Origin: JAPOVO01 sp026708165
GTDB taxonomy: Bacteria > Chloroflexota > UBA11872 > VXNJ01
Direction of reading: 5' to 3'
Assembly (NCBI GenBank): GCA_965208775.1
Contig: OZ242360.1
Span: 3,162,001 to 3,226,000, forward strand
Length of the DNA stretch: 64,000 nucleotides
In this document: positions 35,551 to 44,798 of the stretch, one piece after another
Numbering within the stretch: position 1 is the first letter of the stretch
Layout of the letters: every line of letters begins with the position of its first letter
Translations under genes and position numbers: made by a program
The notes under the pieces: model-generated
The model's input: the letters and a program-made list of their open reading frames with translations, nothing else
What the model was told of the DNA's origin: nothing
The model's database searches: none

Positions 35551-37080
35551 CTATGCCTGCATCCGCTCCTCGATGATGGCGTTGCCGTCCTCGACGACCT
35601 TGTCAAGAGCGGCCTGAGGCTCCGACTCTCCGAAGTAGACAGCCTGGAGCTGCTTATGCAGGATGTCGGTGACCTCCGACACGCCAGGCATGATCGGCTG
35701 CGGGCGAGACCCTTCCTGGATGGCCTGTATGAACGGTCGGAAGAAGTCATCGCTCAGCCGTTCCGCGAGGGCTTCCTGGTCGCTGAGTCGCGACGGGATG
35801 ATGTTGAACCTGGTCGACATGAACTCGCCCTGCGGGGAGGCCTGGCCCGGTCCTCTCGGACTGTTGACCCACTCGAGAAAGTCCCAGCTTGCGTCCGAGT
35901 TCTTGGTCAGGCTGTCAACGCCCCACAACCAGTTGTAGGCCAACGAAACGCCTGCGGTTCCACTCGGGCCCGCGGGAATCGGACCGACGCCAACGTTTTC
36001 AAAGCCATCGGCGAAACCCGTTCGCAGTGGCCCTCCTCGCCAGTTGGCGCCCACGAACATCGCCACGTTGCCGGACATGAAGTCGGGCGGCCTGAACGCC
36101 AGGTCAACCGACCCTTGCTCGATCATATCCACGCCCATCTGCGCGGTCTCAACCGCCGGCGGTTCGTTGAGGCGCAACTTCAGAGTGCCAGGGTCGAGAT
36201 ACTCGCCACCGTTTGACCACAGGTACGAAATCCAGGGGTGAATGAAGGCGGAAGTGGAGGCCATGAACCACAGGTAGCCGGCCTGCTCGATAGTGCCGTT
36301 GCTGGATTTCGTGGTCCTGGCGGCCGTCTCGAGCATCTCGTCCCAGGTGGTCGGCGGTTCGTCAACTCCCGCCTCATCAAAGATCCTCTTGTTGTAGAGA
36401 GTCAGGTACGCATTGCTCTCAGTGGGATAGCCCCACAGCTTGCCCCGATATGAAGCGCCGTCGATCGCGCTTTGCGCCCAGTTTTCGTCGATCACGCTTT
36501 TTATCTCTGTGGGCACTTCCGCCATGAATCCGGTCGGCGCGAAATCGGGCGTCCAGAGGTTGTAGTAGTGATACATGTCGGGGAAGTTGCCCGCGGCGTG
36601 GCCAGTGGTAATCCTGGTCAGCATCTGACTGCCCGGAACGGTCTGATACTCGATTCGCGCGTTGGGAACGGCCGCCTCGTACTCGTCGAGGATGTCGTGC
36701 CAGAGCGCAACCGATTGCTCCGACCCCCAGTGGGTCAGCACAGACAGGTTTACAGCCTCGGCCCTGGATACGCGAGATTGCACCGTCACTACCTTCTCGA
36801 CTTCGACCTCGACGGTCTGAGTGACGACCCTCTCCGTCTCTACCTCTACCTCGACGACTTTCTCTTTTTCTACCTCGACGACGACTTCCTTCTCGACGAC
36901 GACTTCCTTGACGACCTCCTGGGTAACCACCTTTTCAACAGGGACTTCCTTGATGATCTCCTGGACCTTGGTCTCAGTCACGACCTGGGTCTCGCCGCAG
37001 CCGGCGAGCGCCGCCGTTGCCACTACACCAAGGGCCCCAGCTTTTATGATTCTGCGTCTCGTCAGATGTTTACGACTCAT
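35551..37080 (-). CDS. Extracellular sugar-binding lipoprotein with Val/Glu/Lys stalk
   Basis: A 509-residue family 1 binding protein. The leader has RRRIIKAGALG and lipobox LAGC (Cys about 28), consistent with Tat-dependent export and lipid anchoring. A stalk of alternating Val and charged residues (KEVPVEKVVTQEVVKEV, then VEVEKEKVVEVEVE) covers about residues 30-102, before the MalE-like domain (VLTHWGSEQSVALWHD onward; SWDFLEWVNSPRGPG). The ATG at 37080 is preceded by GGGGG; the frame extends to 37152 but that part has no leader features. It is divergent from the Opp-type binding protein, sharing a palindrome-bearing intergenic region. Confidence 0.93.
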   Translation of the reverse strand: MSRKHLTRRRIIKAGALGVVATAALAGCGETQVVTETKVQEIIKEVPVEKVVTQEVVKEVVVEKEVVVEVEKEKVVEVEVETERVVTQTVEVEVEKVVTVQSRVSRAEAVNLSVLTHWGSEQSVALWHDILDEYEAAVPNARIEYQTVPGSQMLTRITTGHAAGNFPDMYHYYNLWTPDFAPTGFMAEVPTEIKSVIDENWAQSAIDGASYRGKLWGYPTESNAYLTLYNKRIFDEAGVDEPPTTWDEMLETAARTTKSSNGTIEQAGYLWFMASTSAFIHPWISYLWSNGGEYLDPGTLKLRLNEPPAVETAQMGVDMIEQGSVDLAFRPPDFMSGNVAMFVGANWRGGPLRTGFADGFENVGVGPIPAGPSGTAGVSLAYNWLWGVDSLTKNSDASWDFLEWVNSPRGPGQASPQGEFMSTRFNIIPSRLSDQEALAERLSDDFFRPFIQAIQEGSRPQPIMPGVSEVTDILHKQLQAVYFGESEPQAALDKVVEDGNAIIEERMQA

Positions 37081-37158
37081 GGCGCCCCCACGGTAACTGT
37101 CCTTATGGACATGCCTCGCCCGAACGATGCTTGAATTTGCGTGAATTGTCAAACCTTT

Positions 37159-37195
37159 TGGTAGGCCGGCACACGTGACACAGCGGGGCCTACCA
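37159..37195. promoter_or_regulatory. Inverted repeat TGGTAGGCC-N19-GGCCTACCA
   Basis: Perfect 9-bp arms at 37159-37167 and 37187-37195 flank a 19-bp centre containing CACGTG. It lies about 80 bp upstream of the minus-strand binding-protein start. It may be an operator for that operon or a hairpin in its leader. Confidence 0.45.
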
Positions 37196-37279
37196 GCGCG
37201 GTGAGATCTAGATCACCGATTCGGCGCGGTTAGGAAAAGACGGCTAACTGTTCGGCGCGACTGAGAATCAGCTGCTGAA

Positions 37280-37306
37280 TATTGCTTATGGGAATCATTC
37301 GCAATA
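37280..37306. promoter_or_regulatory. 27-bp operator-like palindrome (TATTGC..ATG-N5-CAT..GCAATA)
   Basis: TATTGC at 37280-37285 and GCAATA at 37301-37306 are perfect inverted arms. Inside them ATG and CAT are also symmetric, so 9 of 11 positions per half-site match. The size and dyad resemble binding sites of dimeric metalloregulators of the Fur/Zur/NikR kind, but the sequence was not matched to a known box. It sits 78 bp upstream of the Opp-type binding-protein start. Confidence 0.5.
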
Positions 37307-37384
37307 CTATACGCGGTGGCATTGATAGTGAGCGCATCTTTCAAATCGTCGAATCAGGGGATGCGAGGAGATTAGAGGAGACAT

Positions 37385-39112
37385 ATGGACTCAATCGAAA
37401 AGCCAGCCAGACGGAGATCGCGTCGCTGGATGCTAACCGCGGCCGCGGGCTCTGCCGCTCTTGGGGCCGCTGCCCTGGTCGGCTGCGTGGAAACCGAGGT
37501 CGTTGAGGTCGTCAAGGAAGTCCCGGTCGAGAAGGTCGTAACACAGGAAGTCGACCGGGTCGTCGTCCAGGAGAAGGTTGTAACGCAGGAAGTCGAACGC
37601 GTCGTTACGCGAATCGTGGAGAAAGTCGTTGAACGATCTCCTGACGCCGGACGTGCGGATGAGTTCGTCTGGGTGAATGGCGAGATCTTTTATGGCCTGG
37701 ATCCCGTACACGAATTCAGCGCGAGCTACATGTTGTGGGTAGGACTAGCCGAAACGCTGATGACGGTCGATGACGATGGCACGATCATCCCGTGGCTGGC
37801 GCAGTCTTACGAACTAATCGACGCGAACACCGCCAGCATTGCGCTCAGGCAGAACGCGACATTTTGGAGCGGCGCTCCGGTCAACGCGGCGGCGGTAAAG
37901 GCGAGTCTGGAAAGATCGATCGAGTTGGCGCCTCCGGCGGCGGCTCTTCTGAAAGGCGTCAATATTGAGGTCGCCGGCGACTGGGATTTGCGATTCGTGG
38001 GCGACGCACCCATTCCGCAGCTGCCGTTCAATCTGACCGACCCGTGGCTGGCCATACACAACGCGGCCTCGTACGGACCCGCTGACAACGCGTTCGATAT
38101 CGATGCAGCAGACCTGACTGGCCCGTACCGATTGGTCGAGTTCAAGCCTCGCGAAGAGGCCCGGCTCAAGCTTTGGGACGGCTACTGGGGGACCCAGCCG
38201 AACTTCTCCACAGTGCACTACCGAGAGGTGCCGGACCCGCAGGCGAGGGCTCTGATCGCCCTCAGCGGAGAGGCAGACATGGTAAAGAGACTTCCATCTG
38301 AAACCGCCGCTCTGGTACGCGCGAGCGACAAGGTCGAGCTGGCGCTTCAGGTCGGAACCGGTACCGCCAGCATGTATCTCAATTTGCAGCGTCCGCCGTT
38401 CGACGACCGAGCCGTGCGGGAAGCCATCGGGTGGGCGCTTGATCGCAACGAGATCGTGGAACTCGCCTGGAGCGGATTGGCGAAACCGGCGTCGAGCTGG
38501 CTTTCGACGAATGCAGCCTATCCGGAGGCCGCCGAGATCGGGTTTACAGAGTATGACCCGGAACGGGCCGGGCAGATACTGGATGAGGCCGGCTGGGTTC
38601 TCGGAGGCGACGGCATCAGGGCCAAGGACGGCAATCAACTCAAGTTCCGGTACCTCTGGTGGGGCACCGAAAAGCCTGTCGCCGAGGTCATTCAAGACCA
38701 GTTGAAGCGGATTGGCATTCCGATAGAGGTCATCGGTTCGCCCGACTACGGAGTGCTGGACGGGGCGCGCGCCTCCGGCGATTGGGAAGCGCTCGTCGAA
38801 GGATGGGGCCATTTCGGAGATCCATTCAGTCCGCTCGATCGACACTTTGGAGCGAACGGCGATATCAACTACGGGCGATATCGAACCGACGAAATGGATG
38901 CTTTGTTCGCGCAATTCGCAGACGCGATAAGTCTCGACGAACGACGGAAGATCGCTGTGCAAATCAACGAGTTGGTCTTCCGAGACGTGATCCTTATTCC
39001 TTTGTACGCGAGGGCGAGAATCGCGGCAGTCTCCAGTTCGCTGGCCGGATACAAGCTGCCCTCCCAAGAGATCCGCGTATTAGAGATAACTCCGGAACTC
39101 TCTCGCAAGTAA
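37385..39112 (+). CDS. ABC transporter family 5 (Opp/Dpp/Nik-type) binding lipoprotein
   Basis: A 575-residue binding protein. The leader has RRRSRRWMLTAAAG and lipobox LVGC (Cys about 34), then a short Val/Glu/Lys stalk (KEVPVEKVVTQEV and relatives, about 36-83). The SBP_bac_5 domain shows FSASYMLWVGLAETLMTVDDDG, LRQNATFWSGAPVNAAAVKASLERS and the closing YGRYRTDEMDALF. Substrates of this family include oligopeptides, nickel and metallophore complexes, and glycosides. The ATG follows GAGGAG by 4 nt. The permease and fused ATPase genes downstream complete the transporter. Confidence 0.93.
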   Translation: MDSIEKPARRRSRRWMLTAAAGSAALGAAALVGCVETEVVEVVKEVPVEKVVTQEVDRVVVQEKVVTQEVERVVTRIVEKVVERSPDAGRADEFVWVNGEIFYGLDPVHEFSASYMLWVGLAETLMTVDDDGTIIPWLAQSYELIDANTASIALRQNATFWSGAPVNAAAVKASLERSIELAPPAAALLKGVNIEVAGDWDLRFVGDAPIPQLPFNLTDPWLAIHNAASYGPADNAFDIDAADLTGPYRLVEFKPREEARLKLWDGYWGTQPNFSTVHYREVPDPQARALIALSGEADMVKRLPSETAALVRASDKVELALQVGTGTASMYLNLQRPPFDDRAVREAIGWALDRNEIVELAWSGLAKPASSWLSTNAAYPEAAEIGFTEYDPERAGQILDEAGWVLGGDGIRAKDGNQLKFRYLWWGTEKPVAEVIQDQLKRIGIPIEVIGSPDYGVLDGARASGDWEALVEGWGHFGDPFSPLDRHFGANGDINYGRYRTDEMDALFAQFADAISLDERRKIAVQINELVFRDVILIPLYARARIAAVSSSLAGYKLPSQEIRVLEITPELSRK

Positions 39113-39255
39113 GGCTCGGAGGGAAGCAGATCCATGGCGCCGCGTTTGGCGGCGACTAATGGCAAGGCTGTGTCAACAGCCCATGCGATGAAGTCGCCGC
39201 CAAGCGCGATTGAGTCGTCACATCTGGCGGCGCGCCATGTCCGGCAACAGGCGAA

Positions 39256-40215
39256 ATGCTGAAGTACGCACTGCGACGGATTCTGATCGTGATTCCGGCT
39301 GTTGTCGCGGCGTCGCTGATCATTTTTGCGCTCATTCGATTCGCTCCCGGTGACCCTGTTGACATTATGTTCGGCCCCGCCGCGATGGGGCATTCGACCG
39401 CCACCATAAGCCAGGAGGCGCGGGACAAGGTCAGGAAGGAACTGGGTTTACTGGAGCCTGCTCCCATCCAATATGCGATCTGGCTCGGCAGAATGGCGCG
39501 GCTCGATCTTGGCACGACGTTCAAAACTCGCCGTCCAGTCATTGATGAACTCGCCGAACGCTTGCCAACCACGGCAAAACTGGCGTTCCTCTCGTTCGGT
39601 ATTTTGCTGGTAACGGCCATCCCTCTTGGAGTCTTGTCGGCGGTAAATCAAGGCAAGGCGGCCGATCATGGCGTGCGGTTCATCGCGCTGGTGTTCTCAG
39701 CGATGCCGAGTTTCTGGCTCGGCTTGCTGCTTCTATACCTGCTCGGCGTCCAGTGGAAGGTCATCGACATTTCGGGCGGATCCGAGCTCAAACACCTGAT
39801 ACTTCCCGCGATCGTTATGGCGCTCGGAATCGTGCCTACAATTTCGAGGCTGTTGCGGGCAAGCCTCATCTCCGAGCTTGGTCAACTCTACATAGTATTT
39901 GCTCGCGCACAGGGGCTTTCCGATGGGGTGGTTCTATGGCGGCATGCGGTAAGAGTCGCGGTCCTGCCCATCATGGCCCTTCTGGGTCTCTATCTCGGCG
40001 GGGCTTTAGGAGGATCGGTGATCGTTGAATCCATATTCTCGATACCCGGGGTCGGCAAGTGGGTGCTGGATTCAATCCTCGGCCGCGATTTCCCGGTCGT
40101 GCAAGCCTACATGCTGCTTGCCGTGGTGATCATTGCCACCGCAAACCTTGTTGTGGATTTGAGCTATGCGGTTCTCGATCCGCGAATCCGGTTTGGAGGC
40201 CGCCAGGTTGCTTAG
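39256..40215 (+). CDS. ABC transporter permease, DppB/OppB type
   Basis: A 319-residue permease of the peptide/nickel class. It opens with LKYALRRILIVIPAVVAASLIIFALIRFAPGDPVD, the OppB-type N-terminus, and has six predicted membrane segments. The EAA-like loop is FARAQGLSDGVVLWRHAVRVAVLPI (about 215-239), and VESIFSIPGVGKWVLDSI is the conserved stretch before the last helix. It lies 143 bp after the binding-protein gene and overlaps the DppC-type gene. Confidence 0.93.
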   Translation: MLKYALRRILIVIPAVVAASLIIFALIRFAPGDPVDIMFGPAAMGHSTATISQEARDKVRKELGLLEPAPIQYAIWLGRMARLDLGTTFKTRRPVIDELAERLPTTAKLAFLSFGILLVTAIPLGVLSAVNQGKAADHGVRFIALVFSAMPSFWLGLLLLYLLGVQWKVIDISGGSELKHLILPAIVMALGIVPTISRLLRASLISELGQLYIVFARAQGLSDGVVLWRHAVRVAVLPIMALLGLYLGGALGGSVIVESIFSIPGVGKWVLDSILGRDFPVVQAYMLLAVVIIATANLVVDLSYAVLDPRIRFGGRQVA

Positions 40216-41071
40216 GGTAGTGGCAGGTCCCCTGCTAAATCGATTTGCAGCTCGAACCAACTTCCTTATCGTGACAGGCGGGGCGGCGCTAGGACTAATC
40301 CTCCTCGCCGTGTCGATAGGACCGTTGGTGATGCAAACTGATGCACTTTCGTTCGAGCGAGGCAAGGAGCTTCTGCCTCCATCGTCGGATCACTGGTTCG
40401 GTACCGATCGATTCGGTCGCGATTTTTTCGCCCGAGTTCTGGAGGGAGGCCGAGTCTCGTTGGCCGCCGCGTTTATAGCGATGTCGCTGATCCTTGCGAT
40501 AGGAATAACGCTCGGCGCCATCGCAGGGTATCTAGGCTCGTGGGTCGATGGAGCTGTAATGAGAGTCGTGGACGTTTTGCTCGCACTGCCGCCGTTTGTC
40601 GCGGCAATCGCGATTGCCGGGCTGTTTGGCACCGGGTTGCAGGTGATTCTCATCGGAGTCGTCACCCTCTGGTGGGCGTGGTACGCGCGGATTACCCGAG
40701 GAATCGTGCTGCAGGTCAAAGAACGGCTTCATGTAGACGCCGCAAAGGCCGCAGGAGCGACGACATTTTCGATCGTATTTCGCGAAATCGTGCCCCTGGC
40801 AGCCGGGCCGGTGATCGTGGTTGCAACGCTTGATCTGGGCAGCCTGATACTCACGATAGCCGGCCTGTCGTTTCTCGGACTCGGAGAACAACCGCCCAAT
40901 CCGGAATGGGGAACGCTTCTGTCCGAGGGCCGAGCATATTTCCTAGTAACTCCCCACCTGACGCTGTTTCCGGGACTGATGATATTTCTTACGGTTCTGG
41001 CGCTGAACCTCCTTGGGGAAGGTCTCCACGAGCGCCTCGATCCATATAACCTAGCCGGCCGAGGGAGATAG
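40208..41071 (+). CDS. ABC transporter permease, DppC/OppC type
   Basis: About 287 residues, the second permease of the Opp/Dpp-type importer. The early periplasmic motif SDHWFGTDRFGRDFFARVLEGGRVSL and the EAA loop DAAKAAGATTFSIVFREIVPLAAGP are diagnostic; the C-terminal GLSFLGLGEQPPNPEWGTLL is the family signature. I chose TTG 40208 (GGAGG 8 nt upstream, 8-bp overlap with the previous gene); ATG 40166 would overlap by 50 bp. Confidence 0.92.
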   Translation: MLRVVAGPLLNRFAARTNFLIVTGGAALGLILLAVSIGPLVMQTDALSFERGKELLPPSSDHWFGTDRFGRDFFARVLEGGRVSLAAAFIAMSLILAIGITLGAIAGYLGSWVDGAVMRVVDVLLALPPFVAAIAIAGLFGTGLQVILIGVVTLWWAWYARITRGIVLQVKERLHVDAAKAAGATTFSIVFREIVPLAAGPVIVVATLDLGSLILTIAGLSFLGLGEQPPNPEWGTLLSEGRAYFLVTPHLTLFPGLMIFLTVLALNLLGEGLHERLDPYNLAGRGR

Positions 41072-41077
41072 ACGGTC

Positions 41078-43108
41078 ATGGAGACGCTAGCCACTTCCGA
41101 TTCGAATCTCGTCCGGCTTACCAACTTTTCCGTCGGTTATCCCACGAGCAATGGGGTTGTTCCGGCGCTGCGCGACATTTCCCTGGACATTTGCGAGGGG
41201 GAGTCGTTGGCGCTTGTCGGCGAGAGCGGGAGCGGCAAAAGCACCCTGGCCAGGGCGCTCATCGGCTTAGTGGAAGCTCCGGGGCGTGCCACCGGGGGAG
41301 AGATCGAGCTCGCCAGTGTAGGTAGATCGACAAGCGCTGCCCGTCGCACGGGGGTTGCGGGCAAGATCATGACTATGGTGCTTCAGGAGCCACGTGACTC
41401 GCTGAACCCCGTTTTGTCGATTGGAAGCCAGATGGCGATGGTGCTGGCCCGACGTGGAGTCCCCAGGCGCAAACGTCGTTCCGCGGCGTCGGAGTTGCTG
41501 CGGAGTGTGCGACTCGAGGACGCGCCCCGAGTTCTTCGATCGTATCCCTTTCAGCTCAGCGGTGGCATGTGCCAACGAGTCGCGATCGCAATAGCGCTCG
41601 CGGGCCAAGCGAAGCTGCTGATCGCGGACGAGCCGACGACGGCGCTGGACGTCCGCGTGCAAGCCTCGATCCTGCGGCTGCTGAGTGAGTTGCAGCAGGA
41701 ACACGGGTTTGCGCTGCTGCTTGTATCCCATGATTTCGGCGTGGTTGCCGAGGTGTCGCAGACAGTGGCCGTAATGTATGCGGGACGGCTGGTCGAATAC
41801 GGTCCGACCGCCGAGGTCCTGGGCAATCCGCGACACCCCTACACAGCCGCACTGCTGAACGCACGCCCGACCCTTGGGGCAGGGTTGCCGATTCGTCCTA
41901 TCGGGCAGGCGCCCGATGCCGGCAAGGTCCACGATCAGTGCGCGTATATTCCACGCTGCCAGCACGCTGACGCGCTGTGCTCGGAAAGCCCGCATCCGCT
42001 GCCTGACGGTAGCTTGTCTCACAGCGCGGCATGCTATCACCCAATCGAGTTCGTCGGTGAAAAGAGCGTGGACGCGGCCGCCACGCGACGATCACGAGAG
42101 ATTCCGAAGCTGCCGCACGAGCCGGCGAAACTCCTTGAAGTTCGAGATCTAAACAAGAGATTCCGCGTGGGAGGAGCGCTCGGCAAGCAGAGCGTCCAGG
42201 CACTCAAGGATGTGTCTCTAGACGTGTCTCCAGGTGAGATCGTCGGCATAGCCGGCGAAACGGGATGCGGGAAGTCTACGCTGGCCAAATGCGTTCTCGG
42301 CCTCGAATATCCCGATGCCGGCTCTATTCGGATCGACGGGGTCGATTTGACGAAATTGGGTAAATCCGAACTACGTAAATTGCGGCGCCGAGTCCAGGCG
42401 GTATTTCAGGATGCTAGGGCGTCGATGAATCCGAATCGGAAGATCATCGATGTCGTGCAGGAGCCGCTGCGAAACTTTGGGATCGGCGAGCGCCATGAAC
42501 GGTCGGAGCGGGCGCGGGAGATGCTCTCGCGCGTTGGACTTAGCGACGACCTCTTCGAGCGTTCGCCAGGGCAATTGAGTTCCGGTCAGTGCCAGCGTGC
42601 TGCGCTCGCTCGAGCGCTTGTCCTGAGCCCCAGGCTCTTGATTTGCGACGAGCCGTTCTCGTCATTGGACCTGTCAGCGCAGGCTCAATTGATGCATTTG
42701 CTGAGTGATCTACAAGCAGACTACGGCTTCGGATTGCTTCTGATATCGCACGATCTGGCGGTGCTGACCTCGCTCGGCAGTCGTATCGTCGTAATGCTGG
42801 GCGGGAGGGTCCTGGAGATCCTTCCTGCAGGCCAGACCGAGCATCGTTTCTTTCACCCTTATACAAGTGCTCTCCTTCAGTCGATCCCGGGTTTAAGCGG
42901 CAATGAGCGTCGTGTTGGTCGACCTCACTATGCGGCCAAGATGATGGACCCGTCCGGCTGTCCGTTCGTGTCGGATTGCGACCTGGCGATTGATCTGTGC
43001 GGCGAGGTTATGCCGGCGATGTTGACCACGGCGGCGGGCCACGAAATGGCCTGTCATCGCTCCGCTGACCTGCCGGACCTCCAACTCGCTTCGACAACTC
43101 ACCACTGA
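41078..43108 (+). CDS. Fused double ATPase of Opp/Dpp-type ABC transporter (DppD-DppF)
   Basis: A 676-residue cytoplasmic protein containing two complete ABC modules. Module 1 has Walker A GESGSGKST (48-56), signature LSGGMCQRVA, DEPTTALDV and VSHDFGVV. A four-Cys tail (CAYIPRCQHADALC, then AACYHP) of the type seen at the end of Opp/Dpp ATPases follows. Module 2 has GETGCGKST, signature LSSGQCQRAA, DEPFSSLDL and ISHDLAVL, and ends with a second Cys tail (CPFVSDCDLAIDLC). In module 2 the signature Gly-Gly is Ser-Gly. It energises the upstream permeases; no partner ATPase is needed. Confidence 0.94.
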   Translation: METLATSDSNLVRLTNFSVGYPTSNGVVPALRDISLDICEGESLALVGESGSGKSTLARALIGLVEAPGRATGGEIELASVGRSTSAARRTGVAGKIMTMVLQEPRDSLNPVLSIGSQMAMVLARRGVPRRKRRSAASELLRSVRLEDAPRVLRSYPFQLSGGMCQRVAIAIALAGQAKLLIADEPTTALDVRVQASILRLLSELQQEHGFALLLVSHDFGVVAEVSQTVAVMYAGRLVEYGPTAEVLGNPRHPYTAALLNARPTLGAGLPIRPIGQAPDAGKVHDQCAYIPRCQHADALCSESPHPLPDGSLSHSAACYHPIEFVGEKSVDAAATRRSREIPKLPHEPAKLLEVRDLNKRFRVGGALGKQSVQALKDVSLDVSPGEIVGIAGETGCGKSTLAKCVLGLEYPDAGSIRIDGVDLTKLGKSELRKLRRRVQAVFQDARASMNPNRKIIDVVQEPLRNFGIGERHERSERAREMLSRVGLSDDLFERSPGQLSSGQCQRAALARALVLSPRLLICDEPFSSLDLSAQAQLMHLLSDLQADYGFGLLLISHDLAVLTSLGSRIVVMLGGRVLEILPAGQTEHRFFHPYTSALLQSIPGLSGNERRVGRPHYAAKMMDPSGCPFVSDCDLAIDLCGEVMPAMLTTAAGHEMACHRSADLPDLQLASTTHH

Positions 43109-43217
43109 AACAGCATCGGTCCGATAGAACCGTTGCCGACGTTGTTCTCCGGCTTTCGCTGCTGATCAGTGCGGCGGGCCGTGCTAGAGTCGCCCGCGAG
43201 TCGGAAGTCGGGAGCAC

Positions 43218-44798
43218 ATGAAGCCGCCAAACATACTCTTCGCCTTCGCCGACGACTGGGGGCGATACGCCAGCACCTACCGCCGGTATGAGGGCGACAA
43301 CTCGCTCAACGCGCTTATCGACACTCCCACCTTCGACCGGATCGCGAACGAGGGGGCGCTCTTCCTCAACGGCTTTGTTCCAGCTCCGAGCTGCACGCCT
43401 TGCCGGAGCTCGATCCTTTCGGGCCGGTACTTCTGGCAGACGGGAATGGGAGCGATCTTGCAGGGCGCAGTGTGGGACGAGTCTATTCCAACCTATCCCC
43501 TCATTCTCGAGCAGGCCGGCTACCACATCGGCTATACGTACAAGGTGTGGTCGCCGGGGCGCAACGTGAATGCTCCCTACGGCGGTGATCGAACCCAGTA
43601 CGAAGGAGAGGGGAAGCTCTTCAACTATTTCTCCCACGTCGTTACTGAAAAGGCTTCCGAAGTGGGCGTCGAGGGAGCCAAGCAGATGCTGCTGGACGAG
43701 GTACGGGGGAACTTCGACTCGTTCCTGGAAGCCAGACCCGAAGGCGCGCCTTTTTGCTACTGGTGGGGTCCTACCAACACCCATCGGACGTGGGAGCAGG
43801 AATCCGGCAAGTTGCTATGGGGAATCGAGCCGGACGATCTCAAAGGGCGACTTCCCGAGTTTCTGCCCGACGTGCACGAAGTGCGCGAGGACGTTGGCGA
43901 CTACCTGGGCGAGTGTATGGCCGTAGACGCCGGACTGGCGGTGCTGATAGAGCGGCTGGAGGCCATCGGAGAGCTTGAAAACACACTGATCGTTGTCAGC
44001 GGCGATCACGGCATACCCGGGTTTCCTCGCGCCAAGTGCAACCTCTACGACATCGGCTGCGAGGTTGCCCTGGCCGCCCGCTGGCCGGGACGCATACCAT
44101 CCGGGCGCGTGGTGGAGGACTTCGTGAACCTGATGGACCTGGCGCCGACCTTTCTGGAGGCGGCGGGCGTGGACGTTCCCGACGGCATGACAGCGGAAAG
44201 CCTGATGCCAGTGCTCGAAAGCGACCGCAGCGGGCAGGTCGATCCCAAGAGAACGGCGGTCGTCACGGGACGGGAGCGCCACGTGGCGGCGGCGCGAGAG
44301 GGAAACCTGCCCTATCCAATGCGGGCAATCCGCACCCGCGAGTTCCTGTACATCCACAACTTCGAGCCGGACCGCTGGCCTTTGGGAGACCCTGGAGGTC
44401 TCGACGACCTGGAAGCTGAAGCGCCGTCCCATGAGGACCTCTGCTGGGATACGCACGTGGTATTGAAGGACCTGGATGCCGGACCGACGAAGGCCTGGCT
44501 GGTGCTCAACCGCGCCCGCGAGGACGTGCGGCCGCTGTTCGAGATAGCCATCGGTAAACGCCCTCTGGAAGAGCTGTACGACCTTCGGATCGATCCCGAC
44601 CACATGAACAACGTGGCCGACGACCCAGACTATGCGGATACACGCCGAGAGCTCGCCAGCAGACTGGAATCCGTCCTTACGGAGAACGACGATCCGCGAG
44701 TTGTCGAGTCGCCGTGCAGATTCGAGCTGCCGCCGTTCGCAGGCCCAATCGAAGAGAACAAACAGAAGGCGCATATTCCACCGTGGCGGCCACGTTAG
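43218..44798 (+). CDS. Type I sulfatase with CTPCR motif
   Basis: A 526-residue sulfatase, distant from the other two in the window. Metal-site start NILFAFADDWGRY (5-17) carries the Asp pair, and the formylglycine cysteine is C59 in APSCTPCRSSILSGR (CxPxR with Cys at the fourth position). SGDHGIPGFPRAKCNLYD contains the metal-binding Asp/His, and ELYDLRIDPDHMNNVADDP is the typical end. The pattern resembles N-sulfoglucosamine (heparan) sulfohydrolases, but specificity is not certain. No signal peptide. It lies 109 bp after the Opp-type transporter and may be co-expressed with it. Confidence 0.9.
   Translation: MKPPNILFAFADDWGRYASTYRRYEGDNSLNALIDTPTFDRIANEGALFLNGFVPAPSCTPCRSSILSGRYFWQTGMGAILQGAVWDESIPTYPLILEQAGYHIGYTYKVWSPGRNVNAPYGGDRTQYEGEGKLFNYFSHVVTEKASEVGVEGAKQMLLDEVRGNFDSFLEARPEGAPFCYWWGPTNTHRTWEQESGKLLWGIEPDDLKGRLPEFLPDVHEVREDVGDYLGECMAVDAGLAVLIERLEAIGELENTLIVVSGDHGIPGFPRAKCNLYDIGCEVALAARWPGRIPSGRVVEDFVNLMDLAPTFLEAAGVDVPDGMTAESLMPVLESDRSGQVDPKRTAVVTGRERHVAAAREGNLPYPMRAIRTREFLYIHNFEPDRWPLGDPGGLDDLEAEAPSHEDLCWDTHVVLKDLDAGPTKAWLVLNRAREDVRPLFEIAIGKRPLEELYDLRIDPDHMNNVADDPDYADTRRELASRLESVLTENDDPRVVESPCRFELPPFAGPIEENKQKAHIPPWRPR

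Larger units (their letters stand above)
37081..37384. other. Divergent intergenic region with two palindromes
   Basis: 304 bp separating two divergent transporter operons. It holds no gene. Two inverted repeats stand out, at 37159-37195 and 37280-37306, listed separately. No clear -35/-10 pair was found by eye. Confidence 0.6.

Noticed and set aside
36821..37096. Plus-strand Thr/Ser-rich reading frame
   Set aside because: Antisense of the stalk of the second binding protein, with no ribosome site or homology.
37814..39067. Long minus-strand reading frame (417 codons)
   Set aside because: It lies entirely opposite the Opp-type binding protein, whose sequence is clearly conserved; the minus frame has no recognisable domain.
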